Source: Patescibacteria group bacterium
GTDB lineage: Bacteria; Patescibacteriota; Patescibacteriia; UBA11705; JABHMO01
Length of the DNA: 40,606 nucleotides
NCBI GenBank assembly: GCA_018818405.1
Contig: JAHIRY010000024.1
Coordinates: 1 to 40,606 of the forward strand
Direction: 5' to 3'
The position numbers and the translations under genes were made by a program. Positions 18,871 to 26,150 of this stretch are shown here, one piece after another. Position 1 is the first letter of the stretch; each line of letters begins with the position of its first letter. The notes under the pieces are model-generated. The model was not told the origin of the DNA and did not search any database. It saw only the letters and a list, made by a program, of their open reading frames with translations.

Positions 18871-19215
18871 TCACACCTCGGAACTGGCAAAGCCTTCTTC
18901 CATATTGAACGGCTCAACGAAACATTCAACAAAATCATTGGGGGAAAATTGCTTTATCACCGCCACAATCGCTCGCGCCATCATACTCCGAACTTCCGGA
19001 GTTCTCTCCGCTCGAGCAAACAAACCGCGGACAAAAACGATTTTCTCAAAAAGAAACGGCGGTCTCGCGTATTCAGCCGGAAAAATACAGGAAATTTGAT
19101 TTTCCGAAAGCTTCAATTCTTCGATATTCGCGATGTTTTCTCGCAGTTTTTTCCGCAATTCGGGAATGTCCAGTTCCTCCCCTTCCCTAATTCCGTATAC
19201 AATGATAACCGGCAT
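18871..19215 (-). CDS. small protein, possibly of the tautomerase superfamily
   Basis: The 114-residue protein starts at ATG 19215, six bases after a strong AAGGAGG site. It begins MPVIIVYGIREGEELDIPEL: a short beta strand directly after Pro-1, followed by a helix of about 25 residues. This resembles the beta-alpha-beta layout of 4-oxalocrotonate tautomerase-like proteins, in which Pro-1 is the catalytic base. The second half repeats the pattern (KIVFVRGLFARAER, then a helix, then FVECFVEPFN). The assignment is tentative and rests on Pro-1 and predicted structure only. It is downstream of efp by 38 bases and probably co-transcribed with it. Confidence 0.6.
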   Translation of the reverse strand: MPVIIVYGIREGEELDIPELRKKLRENIANIEELKLSENQISCIFPAEYARPPFLFEKIVFVRGLFARAERTPEVRSMMARAIVAVIKQFSPNDFVECFVEPFNMEEGFASSEV

Positions 19216-19253
19216 GGCTGGCCTCCTTGTTCAAAGCGGTTGCGCGGCAAAAC

Positions 19254-19820
19254 TCATTCATTGACTCGCTCGCAGTATTCTCCGTTGGTTGTATTTACCA
19301 GCAATGTGTCGTTTTCCTTGATAAACATGGGCGCGCGGATTTTCAGACCGTTTTCCAGAGTCACTTCTTTCATTACTTTTCCGCTGGCTGTGTCGCCTTT
19401 TACGGCCGGCGGCGCTTCTATCACTTTGTACTGAATTTTTCTCGGCAATTCGATCGCCACCACCGATCCATTGTAAATAATCGCGTCAACATCAATTCCT
19501 TCTTTTAAATATTTCGCGTCATCTCCCAGATCTTCTTCGCTCAGATCAAACATTTCATAAGTTTCCTGATTCATAAAAGAATACATGGCGCCGCTCTTGT
19601 ACAAGTACTGCACTTTTTGGCGGCTGACTTCAACAATATCAATGTTTTCTCCGCTTTTGTATGTCACTTCAACGGTTTTTCCGCTGGTGATGCTTTTCAT
19701 TTTTGTTCTGGCGAATGCTGAACCTTTGCCCGGATTGACAAATTCCATTCCCTTTACCACATACAAATCATTTTGATGTTTTATAACCGCGCCCTTTTTC
19801 AAGTCTGATGTGCTTGCCAT
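19254..19820 (-). CDS. efp: translation elongation factor P
   Basis: EF-P binds between the P and E sites and rescues ribosomes stalled on polyproline. The 188 residues match the usual three-domain protein. The loop that reaches the peptidyl-transferase centre is FVNPGKGSAFAR. It has lysine at position 32 (K34 in E. coli), the residue lysylated by EpmA. The C-terminal domain contains GDTASGKVMKEVTLENGLKIRAPMFIKENDTLLVNTTNGEY in the standard arrangement. The start is 17 bases after the epmA stop, so ligase and target are co-transcribed. Confidence 0.97.
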   Translation of the reverse strand: MASTSDLKKGAVIKHQNDLYVVKGMEFVNPGKGSAFARTKMKSITSGKTVEVTYKSGENIDIVEVSRQKVQYLYKSGAMYSFMNQETYEMFDLSEEDLGDDAKYLKEGIDVDAIIYNGSVVAIELPRKIQYKVIEAPPAVKGDTASGKVMKEVTLENGLKIRAPMFIKENDTLLVNTTNGEYCERVNE

Positions 19821-19837
19821 ATTCTTTTCTTATTAAA

Positions 19838-20857
19838 TTAAAATAATTTTGACATTGGTAATGTTATCACATTGTCGATTTCTTGGCAACCGGTGAACAG
19901 CATTGCCATTCGATCAATGCCGAGCGCGATTCCCGCGGATTCCGGCATTCCGGCTCGCAACGCGCCAATGAATTCTTGATCAATATCATAAACATCTTTT
20001 CCTGTTTTCTCCCGAAAATTCCGTTCTTCCCGCAATCTTGATTCCTGTTCATCCGCGTCTGTCAGCTCGGAAAAAGCGTTTGCCAATTCCAGTCCGTTGA
20101 AATAAACTTCAAACCGTTCCGCGTAGCGGCTGTCTTTTTCCAACAGTTTCGCGAGCGAAGCCATTTGCGCGGGATATTCATGAACAATCAGAGGAACATC
20201 AATTCCCAATTTCGATTCGATTTCATTCAGAAAAATGCGATAAAACAATTCCTCATAACTTTCTTCTTTGGAAACATTGTATTTTTTTCCCACGCACAGT
20301 TCGAACATTTTTTCTTGAGTAAGAAAATCATCCAGATTGATTTGCAAAAATTCATGCCACAAACTTTTCATTGTTTTTCGCTGCCATTGTTTTTTTATTT
20401 TCGCCAAATTAATTTTATCAATTCCATTGTGTCCCTCTGTTTTTTCCGCAATGAAATGAAACAGATTTTCCGCGTCATTCATAATATCAACATAATTTTT
20501 CCCGACGCGATACCATTCCATCATGGTAAATTCCGGATTGTGCGATCCGCCGAAACTTTCGCGGTCGCGAAAACATTTTCCCAGATAAAAAATATTTTCA
20601 AATCCGGCTGCCAGCATTTTTTTCATCGCATATTCGGGCGAAGTGTGAAGGAATCCGCTGAATTCAACAATTTTTTCATTGTGAATATTTATTTTCATGG
20701 GAACGATATTCGGTTCTTGACCGGGAACATTCACAATCAACGGAGTTTCCACTTCAGTAAAATTTTCTTTCCAAAAAAATTCCCGAACCAGCCGGAGAAT
20801 GAAAAACCTTGTTTCCAATAATTCTTTGTTCGTTTGGATGTGCGTCAGATGGTTCAT
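19838..20857 (-). CDS. epmA: EF-P--(R)-beta-lysine ligase, EpmA/PoxA/GenX-like
   Basis: The start is ATG at 20857 (MNHLTHIQTNKELLETRFFI, 339 residues; E. coli EpmA has 325). The upstream extension is encoded by the AAGCGAG repeats and is not credible. The protein is the catalytic core of a class II lysyl-tRNA synthetase without the N-terminal anticodon-binding domain: motif 2 is KCFRDRE followed by HNPEFTMMEWYR, and motif 3 is GIALGIDRMAML. ERFEVYFNGLELANAFSELTDADEQESR is the amino-acid-binding segment shared with EpmA. EpmA attaches beta-lysine to the EF-P lysine; the next gene is efp, which supports this over free lysyl-tRNA synthetase activity. Confidence 0.92.
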   Translation of the reverse strand: MNHLTHIQTNKELLETRFFILRLVREFFWKENFTEVETPLIVNVPGQEPNIVPMKINIHNEKIVEFSGFLHTSPEYAMKKMLAAGFENIFYLGKCFRDRESFGGSHNPEFTMMEWYRVGKNYVDIMNDAENLFHFIAEKTEGHNGIDKINLAKIKKQWQRKTMKSLWHEFLQINLDDFLTQEKMFELCVGKKYNVSKEESYEELFYRIFLNEIESKLGIDVPLIVHEYPAQMASLAKLLEKDSRYAERFEVYFNGLELANAFSELTDADEQESRLREERNFREKTGKDVYDIDQEFIGALRAGMPESAGIALGIDRMAMLFTGCQEIDNVITLPMSKLF

Positions 20858-20867
20858 GTTTTTTTTA

Positions 20868-21129
20868 AAGCGAGTTAAGCGAGAAAGCGAGACAAGCGAA
20901 TGCGTAGAGGCGGGTTGCACCCGCCTAATTTTTTCATTTTACCGGATGCGATTCGAAACATTTTCGTTTATCGTTTGCAATTCGATATTTGAAGCGAGAA
21001 AGCGAGATAAGCGAGTTAAGTTTATCCCGCCCGCAGCGGTGCGAGTTAAGTAATTTGTGAAATATAGCGGCACAAAATATTGCGTCAATACTTAACTTGT
21101 TTAACTCGCTTTCTTGCTTATCTCGCTTA
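20868..21129. repeat. cluster of AAGCGAG short repeats, partly inverted
   Basis: The motif (A)AGCGAG recurs on the plus strand at 20868-20903 and 20991-21021, with single copies near 21041. The reverse complement recurs at 21091-21129. The second and last clusters are near-perfect inverted copies (AAGCGAGATAAGCGAG and AAGCGAGATAAGCAAG) and could pair in RNA. The last cluster encodes the C-terminus of the pseudouridine synthase (LSEISKKAS). The rest of this gap of about 240 bases holds one terminator-like hairpin and no gene. Confidence 0.75.
20908..20934 (+). terminator. terminator-like hairpin without an obvious gene
   Basis: On the plus strand AGGCGGG / CCCGCCT with the loop TTGCA is followed by AATTTTTT. 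No plus-strand gene precedes it, so it may be a mobile or repeated intergenic element rather than a working terminator. Confidence 0.5.
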
Positions 21130-21781
21130 AATCTTGATACGGAAATTCGATTTGAATTTTTTTTCGTTCATCTTTTGCCGCCAGATTGAATTCCAATTCA
21201 ACCGCGCAAAGCGCGATTAAATTATTAGGCAATAATTTTTTACTGCCGTATTTCACATCGCCGACGATCGGGTGTCCCATGGCAGAGAGCTGAACACGGA
21301 TTTGATGCGGACGGCCGGTGGCGAGTTTTATTTCCAGCAACGAATAATCGTCTTGCGTTTTTAAAACTTTGAAGCTCAATTCCGCGCGCATTGCGCCGGC
21401 GGTATTTTCTTTTACGATTTCAACAAAATTGTTTTTTTTATTTTTCAGCAAATAATGAATCAATGTCGCTTGATCTTCAATCATCCGGCCGCTCACCCAC
21501 GCCATGTATTTTTTTTCAATCGTTCTTTCCCTGAATTGCGCTGACAATCTGCTGGCGCCTTTTCCGGTTTTCGCGAATAAAACGATACCGCAAACATTTC
21601 TGTCCAAACGATGAAGCAATCCGAGAAAAACTTTTCCCGGCTTTTCATATTTTTCTTTCAAATACAATTTCACTTCATCCATCAAACATGAACTGTCGCT
21701 CTTGTCCGCTTGCACCAAAATTCCGGCCGGTTTGAAAACGGCTATCAAATGATTGTCTTCGTACAAAACTTTCAATTTCAT
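21101..21781 (-). CDS. RluA-family pseudouridine synthase
   Basis: The enzyme isomerises uridine to pseudouridine in rRNA or tRNA. The start is ATG at 21781, overlapping the stop of the methyltransferase upstream by four bases (ATGA), which gives 226 residues. The RluA signature with the catalytic aspartate is GLLHRLDRNVCGIVLFAKT. ATGRPHQIRVQLSAMGHPIVGDVKYG is the second conserved block. There is no S4 domain, so it is a short RluA/RluC-type form and the target uridine cannot be predicted. Its last nine residues are encoded by the AAGCGAG repeat. Confidence 0.93.
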   Translation of the reverse strand: MKLKVLYEDNHLIAVFKPAGILVQADKSDSSCLMDEVKLYLKEKYEKPGKVFLGLLHRLDRNVCGIVLFAKTGKGASRLSAQFRERTIEKKYMAWVSGRMIEDQATLIHYLLKNKKNNFVEIVKENTAGAMRAELSFKVLKTQDDYSLLEIKLATGRPHQIRVQLSAMGHPIVGDVKYGSKKLLPNNLIALCAVELEFNLAAKDERKKIQIEFPYQDLSEISKKAS

Positions 21782-22656
21782 ACATTTTTCCAGCGAGCGA
21801 AAATTCCGCAAGGCAGGAGACGCTCTCCGTCCGTTTCGGCAATGGTTAATTCGCCGATTTCAATTTCCCCTGAATTTCCCACGACTTCGCGCAAACTGTT
21901 CTCATACGCGATCGCCGAATAACCGGCGACATAACCGTTGACCAAGAAAAACAGCGGATTGTCGGATAATAAATCTTTGCTCAAACTCATTAATTCCAAA
22001 AAATTTTCTTCAATTTTCCATTTTTCGCTTTTCGGTCCGCGTCCGAAGCTCGGCGGATCCATAATAATTCCGTCATATCGCCGGCCTCGGCGCAATTCTT
22101 TTTTCATAAATGAAATCACATCATCCAGAATCCAGCGAATCGGCTTTGCATCCAAATTTGAAAGCTCGGCGTTTTCGCGCGCCCAGTCGATCGCTTTTTT
22201 CGAGCCGTCAACATGGCAAACTTCCGCGCCCGCGCGAGCTGCTGAGAGCGTCGCTCCGCCGGTGTAAGCGAACAAATTCAAAACCGAAATTTTTCTTTTT
22301 TCCGATTTCAAACAATCTTCAATCCATTGCCAATTTGAAAGCTGTTCCGGAAATAATCCGGTATGTTTGAATGAAGTCGGCTTGATCCGGAGAGAAAGTT
22401 CGCCGAAATTAATTTGCCATTTGCCAGGAACATGGGATTTTATTTCCCATTCGGTTTCATTTCCTTCGCGATGAAAAATCGCGTCCGCATTTTCCCAGAC
22501 GGATGATTCCTTGCGTTTCGGCCAGAGAGCTTGCGGATCAGGACGGGAGAGAACAAATTTTCCGAATCGCTCCAGCTTTTCGCCGTTGCCGCTGTCAATG
22601 AGTTCATAATCCGCGGAAGACTCTGTCACTTGTGTTTTCGGCTGATTGATTTTCAT
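21778..22656 (-). CDS. SAM-dependent methyltransferase, probably rRNA-modifying (PF10672-like)
   Basis: The protein has 292 residues. A beta-rich N-terminus is followed by LNLFAYTGGATLSAARAGAEV (motif I), HVDGSKKAIDWARENAEL, and motif IV IIMDPPSFGRGPKSEKW. This layout matches the RlmI/RlmK-like class. The DPPSFGRG sequence differs from N6-adenine methyltransferases, and FFLVNGYVAGYSA lacks the Ser-Cys catalytic loop of cytosine-C5 enzymes, so the methylated atom is uncertain. It is the middle gene of an RNA-modification operon, eight bases after the RlmI-like gene. Confidence 0.85.
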   Translation of the reverse strand: MKINQPKTQVTESSADYELIDSGNGEKLERFGKFVLSRPDPQALWPKRKESSVWENADAIFHREGNETEWEIKSHVPGKWQINFGELSLRIKPTSFKHTGLFPEQLSNWQWIEDCLKSEKRKISVLNLFAYTGGATLSAARAGAEVCHVDGSKKAIDWARENAELSNLDAKPIRWILDDVISFMKKELRRGRRYDGIIMDPPSFGRGPKSEKWKIEENFLELMSLSKDLLSDNPLFFLVNGYVAGYSAIAYENSLREVVGNSGEIEIGELTIAETDGERLLPCGIFARWKNV

Positions 22657-22664
22657 ATAATTTT

Positions 22665-23837
22665 TTATTGAACTTTAATAAAACAACATTTCAAATATTC
22701 AGACTCCAAAAACGGAACCGATTCGAGATGATCGAGGCTGTGAGTGAATGTTTCCAGCAACTGCAATGACCGGCCGGTGCGGCCGCCGGCTTCGGACAAA
22801 ATATAGCGAAAATCATTTAAACTCAGATGAGCTGAGCAAGAACAAGAAACGAGAATTCCCGCCGGCGCCAAAACGCGCATGGCTGATTCATTTATTTTTT
22901 TGTAGCCGGAAATTCCTTGGTTTTTCTTTTTTCTTTCTTTGATAAATGCCGGAGGATCGAGAATTATCAAATCGAATTTTTCAGGTTCCGCATTTCTCAA
23001 ATATTCTTTCACATCCGCGCAAACGAATTCGCATTTTTTCAAATCAAGTTTGTTCAATTTAACATTTTCCCGCGCCAATTCCAGCGCGCTCTCGGAAACA
23101 TCAACGCTCGTCACTTTTTTCGCTCCGGCCGCGAGAGCGTAAACGGAAAATCCGCCGGAATAAGAAAAACAATTTAAAACATTTTTTCCTTTGGCATATT
23201 TTTGCAATGCCAGCCGTTTGTCGCGCTGATCCAGGAAAAATCCGGTTTTCTGGCCTTTTTTAATATCAACATAAAATTTCAAACCGTTTTCTTTGATAAT
23301 GACTTGATCCGGAATTTCTCCGGCCAGCAATCCGGTATTGTTTTCGTCTTTTTTACGCGACGCCGTATCCGATCGCTCAAAAATTCCTTTGGGATTTATT
23401 TTTTCTTGCAAGGCTGACACAATTTCATTTTTCCATTTTTCAATTCCTCTCGTATGAAACTGAACAACCAGATAATCAGCGTATTGGTCGACAATCAATC
23501 CGGGCAAAAAATCATTTTCCGCATTTATCAAGCGAAAAGCGTTTGTCTGCATCTGATCCAAATAATTTTTTCTGATTTCAAAAGCATTTTCAATTCTTCT
23601 CCGGAAAAAATCAGCGTTCACTTCTTCTTTTTCATCATAACTCCAAATGCGAACCGCGATTTGCGAATAGGAATTAAAATATCCTTGCGCCAAAAAATTT
23701 CCGTTTGGATCAAACAGTTTAACCGGCTCTCCGGATTTCAATTTTTCGGGAATGTTTTCCAGCGCGCCGGAAAAAACCCACGGATGACGGCCGATGACCG
23801 GACCGGATTTGTTTTGTCTGACTTTTAGATATATCAT
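22665..23837 (-). CDS. rlmI: 23S rRNA cytosine-C5 methyltransferase, RlmI-like
   Basis: The protein has 390 residues, as for E. coli RlmI (396), which makes m5C1962 in 23S rRNA. The N-terminal PUA-like domain is KVRQNKSGPVIGRHPWVFSGAL and onward. The methyltransferase core has LNCFSYSGGFSVYALAAGA (motif I), SVDVSESALELARENVKLN, and motif IV LIILDPPAFIKERKK. VSCSCSAHLS carries the cysteine pair of the catalytic loop. It is the first gene of the operon, behind a TGn-extended promoter. Site specificity is inferred from family. Confidence 0.92.
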   Translation of the reverse strand: MIYLKVRQNKSGPVIGRHPWVFSGALENIPEKLKSGEPVKLFDPNGNFLAQGYFNSYSQIAVRIWSYDEKEEVNADFFRRRIENAFEIRKNYLDQMQTNAFRLINAENDFLPGLIVDQYADYLVVQFHTRGIEKWKNEIVSALQEKINPKGIFERSDTASRKKDENNTGLLAGEIPDQVIIKENGLKFYVDIKKGQKTGFFLDQRDKRLALQKYAKGKNVLNCFSYSGGFSVYALAAGAKKVTSVDVSESALELARENVKLNKLDLKKCEFVCADVKEYLRNAEPEKFDLIILDPPAFIKERKKKNQGISGYKKINESAMRVLAPAGILVSCSCSAHLSLNDFRYILSEAGGRTGRSLQLLETFTHSLDHLESVPFLESEYLKCCFIKVQ

Positions 23838-23851
23838 AATTTTTCAATAAA

Positions 23852-23880
23852 AGCATATCACGGATTCTCCGTTTTGTCAC
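23852..23880 (-). promoter_or_regulatory. promoter of the RNA-modification operon
   Basis: In minus sense GTGACA (23875-23880), 17 bases, then TATGCT (23852-23857) preceded by TGA, an extended -10. The start of transcription would be about eight bases before the rlmI-like ATG at 23837. Confidence 0.65.
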
Positions 23881-23978
23881 TGATGAATTCGGTTGGCGCA
23901 ATTGTCAACTTGTTCGTTTTCAATTTCATTCCGAATTTGTTATCATATAATCAGAATAAAAAAGTAAAATAAAAAACT

Positions 23979-24290
23979 ATGGACAATCAGGAACCAAAAA
24001 AAACAAATGTCGCCATGATAATCGCTTTTATGATTATTGCGGGAATATTGGGAGTTGTCACGTCTCTTTACATTATAACAACACGAAACATGCAACAGCC
24101 GAGTGAAGCTCTTTACACTGAAACACCGACGGCTGAGATCAATTACTTGGAACCGATTCCGCCGGATGTGATAGAGAGAGAAGCGCTGGATGCCGGACAT
24201 CTCGTGCCCGGAGCGGATGGCATGGAGTGCGTCAAAGGATTCAAAACTGACGCGCAATCATGCAAATTCATTCCGCCGGTCGGCAGATAA
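23979..24290 (+). CDS. small single-pass membrane protein
   Basis: The 103-residue product has a short charged N-terminus (MDNQEPKKTN), one hydrophobic helix at about 11-33 (VAMIIAFMIIAGILGVVTSL) and an acidic, proline-containing outer part with two cysteines (GMECVKGFKTDAQSCKF). It is preceded by a TATAAT at 23946-23951 and followed by a strong terminator, so it is probably its own unit. No recognisable family. The two cysteines could form a disulfide outside the cell. No clear ribosome-binding site is visible. Confidence 0.7.
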   Translation: MDNQEPKKTNVAMIIAFMIIAGILGVVTSLYIITTRNMQQPSEALYTETPTAEINYLEPIPPDVIEREALDAGHLVPGADGMECVKGFKTDAQSCKFIPPVGR

Positions 24291-24326
24291 TTCGCGTATT
24301 TTGAAAAACAGCTCTTGAACCAACTG

Positions 24327-24357
24327 AAAAAATTCTCGCCATCTTCGAGAATTTTTT
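24327..24357 (+). terminator. intrinsic terminator after the small membrane protein gene
   Basis: The 12-pair stem AAAAAATTCTCG / CGAGAATTTTTT has a seven-base loop and ends in its own T-run. It lies 37 bases after the stop at 24290. Confidence 0.9.
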
Positions 24358-24405
24358 AATATCAACCATATTGAAAAATTTTAAGAATCGGATTATTATT
24401 GTTTA

Positions 24406-24411
24406 TATAAT
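24406..24411 (+). promoter_or_regulatory. -10 element of greA, short or no leader
   Basis: TATAAT ends 12 bases before the ATG at 24424, so the transcript would start within about six bases of the start codon. No ribosome-binding site is present. The -35 region is poor. Confidence 0.5.
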
Positions 24412-24423
24412 TCAAGAAAAATT

Positions 24424-24921
24424 ATGAGAGTCCCAACCAGAAAATCAGAAAATTACGCGCGGCCGAAACGCGATCCGTTCATTACGCAAAATAAATTCAA
24501 CGAATTGCAAACGAAATTGGAAAAAATAAAAAAATCACTGCCGGCATTGATCGAGGAAGTGCAACGGTTGGCGCAAATGGGAGATTTTTCCGAGAATGTT
24601 CCATATCAAATGGCAAAGGGAAAGTTAAGAGGATTGAACCGAAGAATTTTGGAAATTGAAGATCAATTGAAACATTCTCAAATAATTGAACTGCCGCAAG
24701 ATGCGGGAAAAGTCAGCGTCGGACATTTTGTGACAATTGAAATCAATGGCAAAAGAAAAAAATATCAAATTCTCGGCTCGGAAGAAACAAATCCGTCGCT
24801 GGGAATAATCTCGCGCAATTCCCCGCTCGGATCGGCACTGCTCGGCAGGCGCGCGGGCGAAACATTTGAATTGCGGCTGGCGGGGAAAATTGTTGAATGT
24901 AAGATAATTGAAATCGAGTAA
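24424..24921 (+). CDS. greA: transcription elongation factor GreA/GreB family
   Basis: GreA rescues backtracked RNA polymerase by stimulating cleavage of the nascent RNA. The 165 residues fit the family. The N-terminal coiled coil runs from about 25 to 90 (FNELQTKLEKIKKSLPALIEEVQRLAQ), and the tip carries the acidic DFSENVPYQMAKGK, equivalent to the DLSEN-type catalytic loop. The C-terminal FKBP-like domain has VGHFVTIEING, ISRNSPLGSALLGRRAGE and the usual short end. The first 20 residues (MRVPTRKSENYARPKRDPFI) are a basic extension relative to E. coli GreA. Confidence 0.92.
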   Translation: MRVPTRKSENYARPKRDPFITQNKFNELQTKLEKIKKSLPALIEEVQRLAQMGDFSENVPYQMAKGKLRGLNRRILEIEDQLKHSQIIELPQDAGKVSVGHFVTIEINGKRKKYQILGSEETNPSLGIISRNSPLGSALLGRRAGETFELRLAGKIVECKIIEIE

Positions 24922-24944
24922 TCGCTTTTTCGCTGAGAAAATAA

Positions 24945-24977
24945 AACCGACTCCGCATTTGCGGGGCTGGTTTTTTG
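24945..24977 (+). terminator. intrinsic terminator of greA
   Basis: ACCGACTCCGC / GCGGGGCTGGT (11 positions, one mismatch, two G-U) with the loop ATTT is followed by TTTTTT. It is 24 bases after the greA stop. Confidence 0.88.
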
Positions 24978-24995
24978 AATAGAATCCGCGATCTT

Positions 24996-25349
24996 TCAGA
25001 CATTTTTTAAATATTTTTTTATTCTTCCCTTATCCTCATTTTGTTTGTTGCCCTTAAAATAAATTTCTATAAATTCGATTCCAATCATTTCAACTACCTG
25101 ATAATCTTCAATATATGCGTAAATCATTCTTAAATCTTTCTTTTTTAAATTCCGGCAAAAAAATCTGGCCTTAACGATATAGATTGAACCTGACCTCGTA
25201 ATAATATTAAAATGTTTCCCAATACCCAACGGAAATTCACTCAAGATTTTTTTAAACTCAAATAAATCATTATCCAACATAATAAATTTTTTGGATAATT
25301 TTTTAAAATCTTTTAAAAATTCTTTGGTGCACCTAAAGTTCATCTTCAT
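24996..25349 (-). CDS. RelE/ParE-superfamily toxin
   Basis: The product has 117 residues. FLKDFKKLSKKF forms the first helical part, and IYIVKARFFCRNLKKKDLRMIYAYIED is the beta-sheet core typical of this fold. FIEIYFKGNKQNEDKGRIKKYL is a C-terminus often seen in RelE-like toxins of small genomes. RelE enzymes cut mRNA in the ribosome. The catalytic residues vary in the family and cannot be assigned with certainty. The start (ATG 25349) lies 17 bases inside the antitoxin gene, so translation is coupled. Confidence 0.82.
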   Translation of the reverse strand: MKMNFRCTKEFLKDFKKLSKKFIMLDNDLFEFKKILSEFPLGIGKHFNIITRSGSIYIVKARFFCRNLKKKDLRMIYAYIEDYQVVEMIGIEFIEIYFKGNKQNEDKGRIKKYLKNV

Positions 25350-26109
25350 AGTTTCTTACCGAGTGATCATCATCGCGGTAAAAAACAGTTTCGTAGCTAA
25401 TTTCTTCTCCTACTTGATGAACTCTCCATGGGGTATCGGAATGTGAATAATTACTTAATTCCGTGGCATTTTTCCATGCTAACCGCGCTAAAACTTCATC
25501 TATATGCTGAATCTCTTGAGCCGACAAAATCTTTAAATCAGCTTGTCGGCGAGGCAAGTATTTTTTTTGCTCATGCTGGAAATAAGTGCTTTTAACCTTT
25601 TCCAGCTCTCCATCATTTATCATTTCATCCGTTATTTTTTTAAATTCAACCGGAGTAGGACCAAAATGATTTTTGATATATCGCGCGCCAATCAGTTGCT
25701 CTTCAAATTTTTCATAGTAGTCAAAATCTATAAAATAAAGTAATTTATAAATGGCAGTCTCGCCAATGTTTGGTCTGGCACCGACTTTTTCCAAAACATA
25801 AAGCAAAACCTCCTTAAACTTTTCAAGATTTTCCTGCGGAACATTGATGCGCAATTCCGGTTTTTCTTTTTTAATTTTGTTTTTTCCTTTTTCAATTTTC
25901 ACAATCGCGGAATTTTCCTTGCCCTGCAAAAAACCATTAAAACCAATGCAAAAAAAACCGGCCAGCTTTTTTGCTTCGGTAATGGTTAAATCCCGTTCGC
26001 CCGCCTCTATCTGAACATAGGTCGGACGAGAAACACCAATAATGGACGCCAGAAATTCCTGCGTCAATTTTTGTTTTTTTCGTTGTTCCAAAATAAATTT
26101 GCCGAGCAT
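25333..26109 (-). CDS. HTH-PanA (DUF4065/Panacea) antitoxin
   Basis: The start is ATG at 26109 (MLGKFILEQRKKQKLTQEFL, 258 residues). A further 24 codons upstream would overlap the promoter and operator. Residues 1-65 form an XRE-type helix-turn-helix (QKLTQEFLASIIGVSRPTYVQIEAGERDLT). After a lysine-rich linker, residues from about 95 onward form a PanA/DUF4065 domain (ETAIYKLLYFIDFDYYEK, HFGPTPVEFKKITDEM, LSNYSHSDTPWRV). DUF4065 proteins neutralise many unrelated toxins. The HTH probably gives autoregulation through the inverted repeat on its own -10. It is the first gene of a two-gene operon. Confidence 0.87.
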   Translation of the reverse strand: MLGKFILEQRKKQKLTQEFLASIIGVSRPTYVQIEAGERDLTITEAKKLAGFFCIGFNGFLQGKENSAIVKIEKGKNKIKKEKPELRINVPQENLEKFKEVLLYVLEKVGARPNIGETAIYKLLYFIDFDYYEKFEEQLIGARYIKNHFGPTPVEFKKITDEMINDGELEKVKSTYFQHEQKKYLPRRQADLKILSAQEIQHIDEVLARLAWKNATELSNYSHSDTPWRVHQVGEEISYETVFYRDDDHSVRNYEDEL

Positions 26110-26116
26110 ATATCTA

Positions 26117-26138
26117 TTTACAGAATAAGTCTTGTAAA
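26117..26138. promoter_or_regulatory. inverted-repeat operator over the antitoxin -10
   Basis: TTTACA and TGTAAA are perfect inverted arms separated by 10 bases, centred one helical turn apart. The element covers the -10 and the spacer of the antitoxin promoter, so binding of the HTH domain there would block RNA polymerase. Confidence 0.6.
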
Positions 26139-26150
26139 TTTTTTTGTCAA
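26122..26150 (-). promoter_or_regulatory. promoter of the toxin-antitoxin operon
   Basis: In minus sense TTGACA (26145-26150), 17 bases, TATTCT (26122-26127). The distance from the -10 to the ATG at 26109 is 12 bases, which predicts a leaderless or nearly leaderless mRNA. Confidence 0.85.

Noticed and set aside
19838-20857. Free lysyl-tRNA synthetase
   Set aside because: The anticodon-binding domain is missing and efp is the next gene, so EpmA-type ligase is preferred.
20858-20920. N-terminal extension of EpmA
   Set aside because: It is encoded by the AAGCGAG repeats and has no match to the family.
20868-21129. CRISPR array
   Set aside because: Units are 7-9 bases, irregular and without spacers of constant length; no cas genes.
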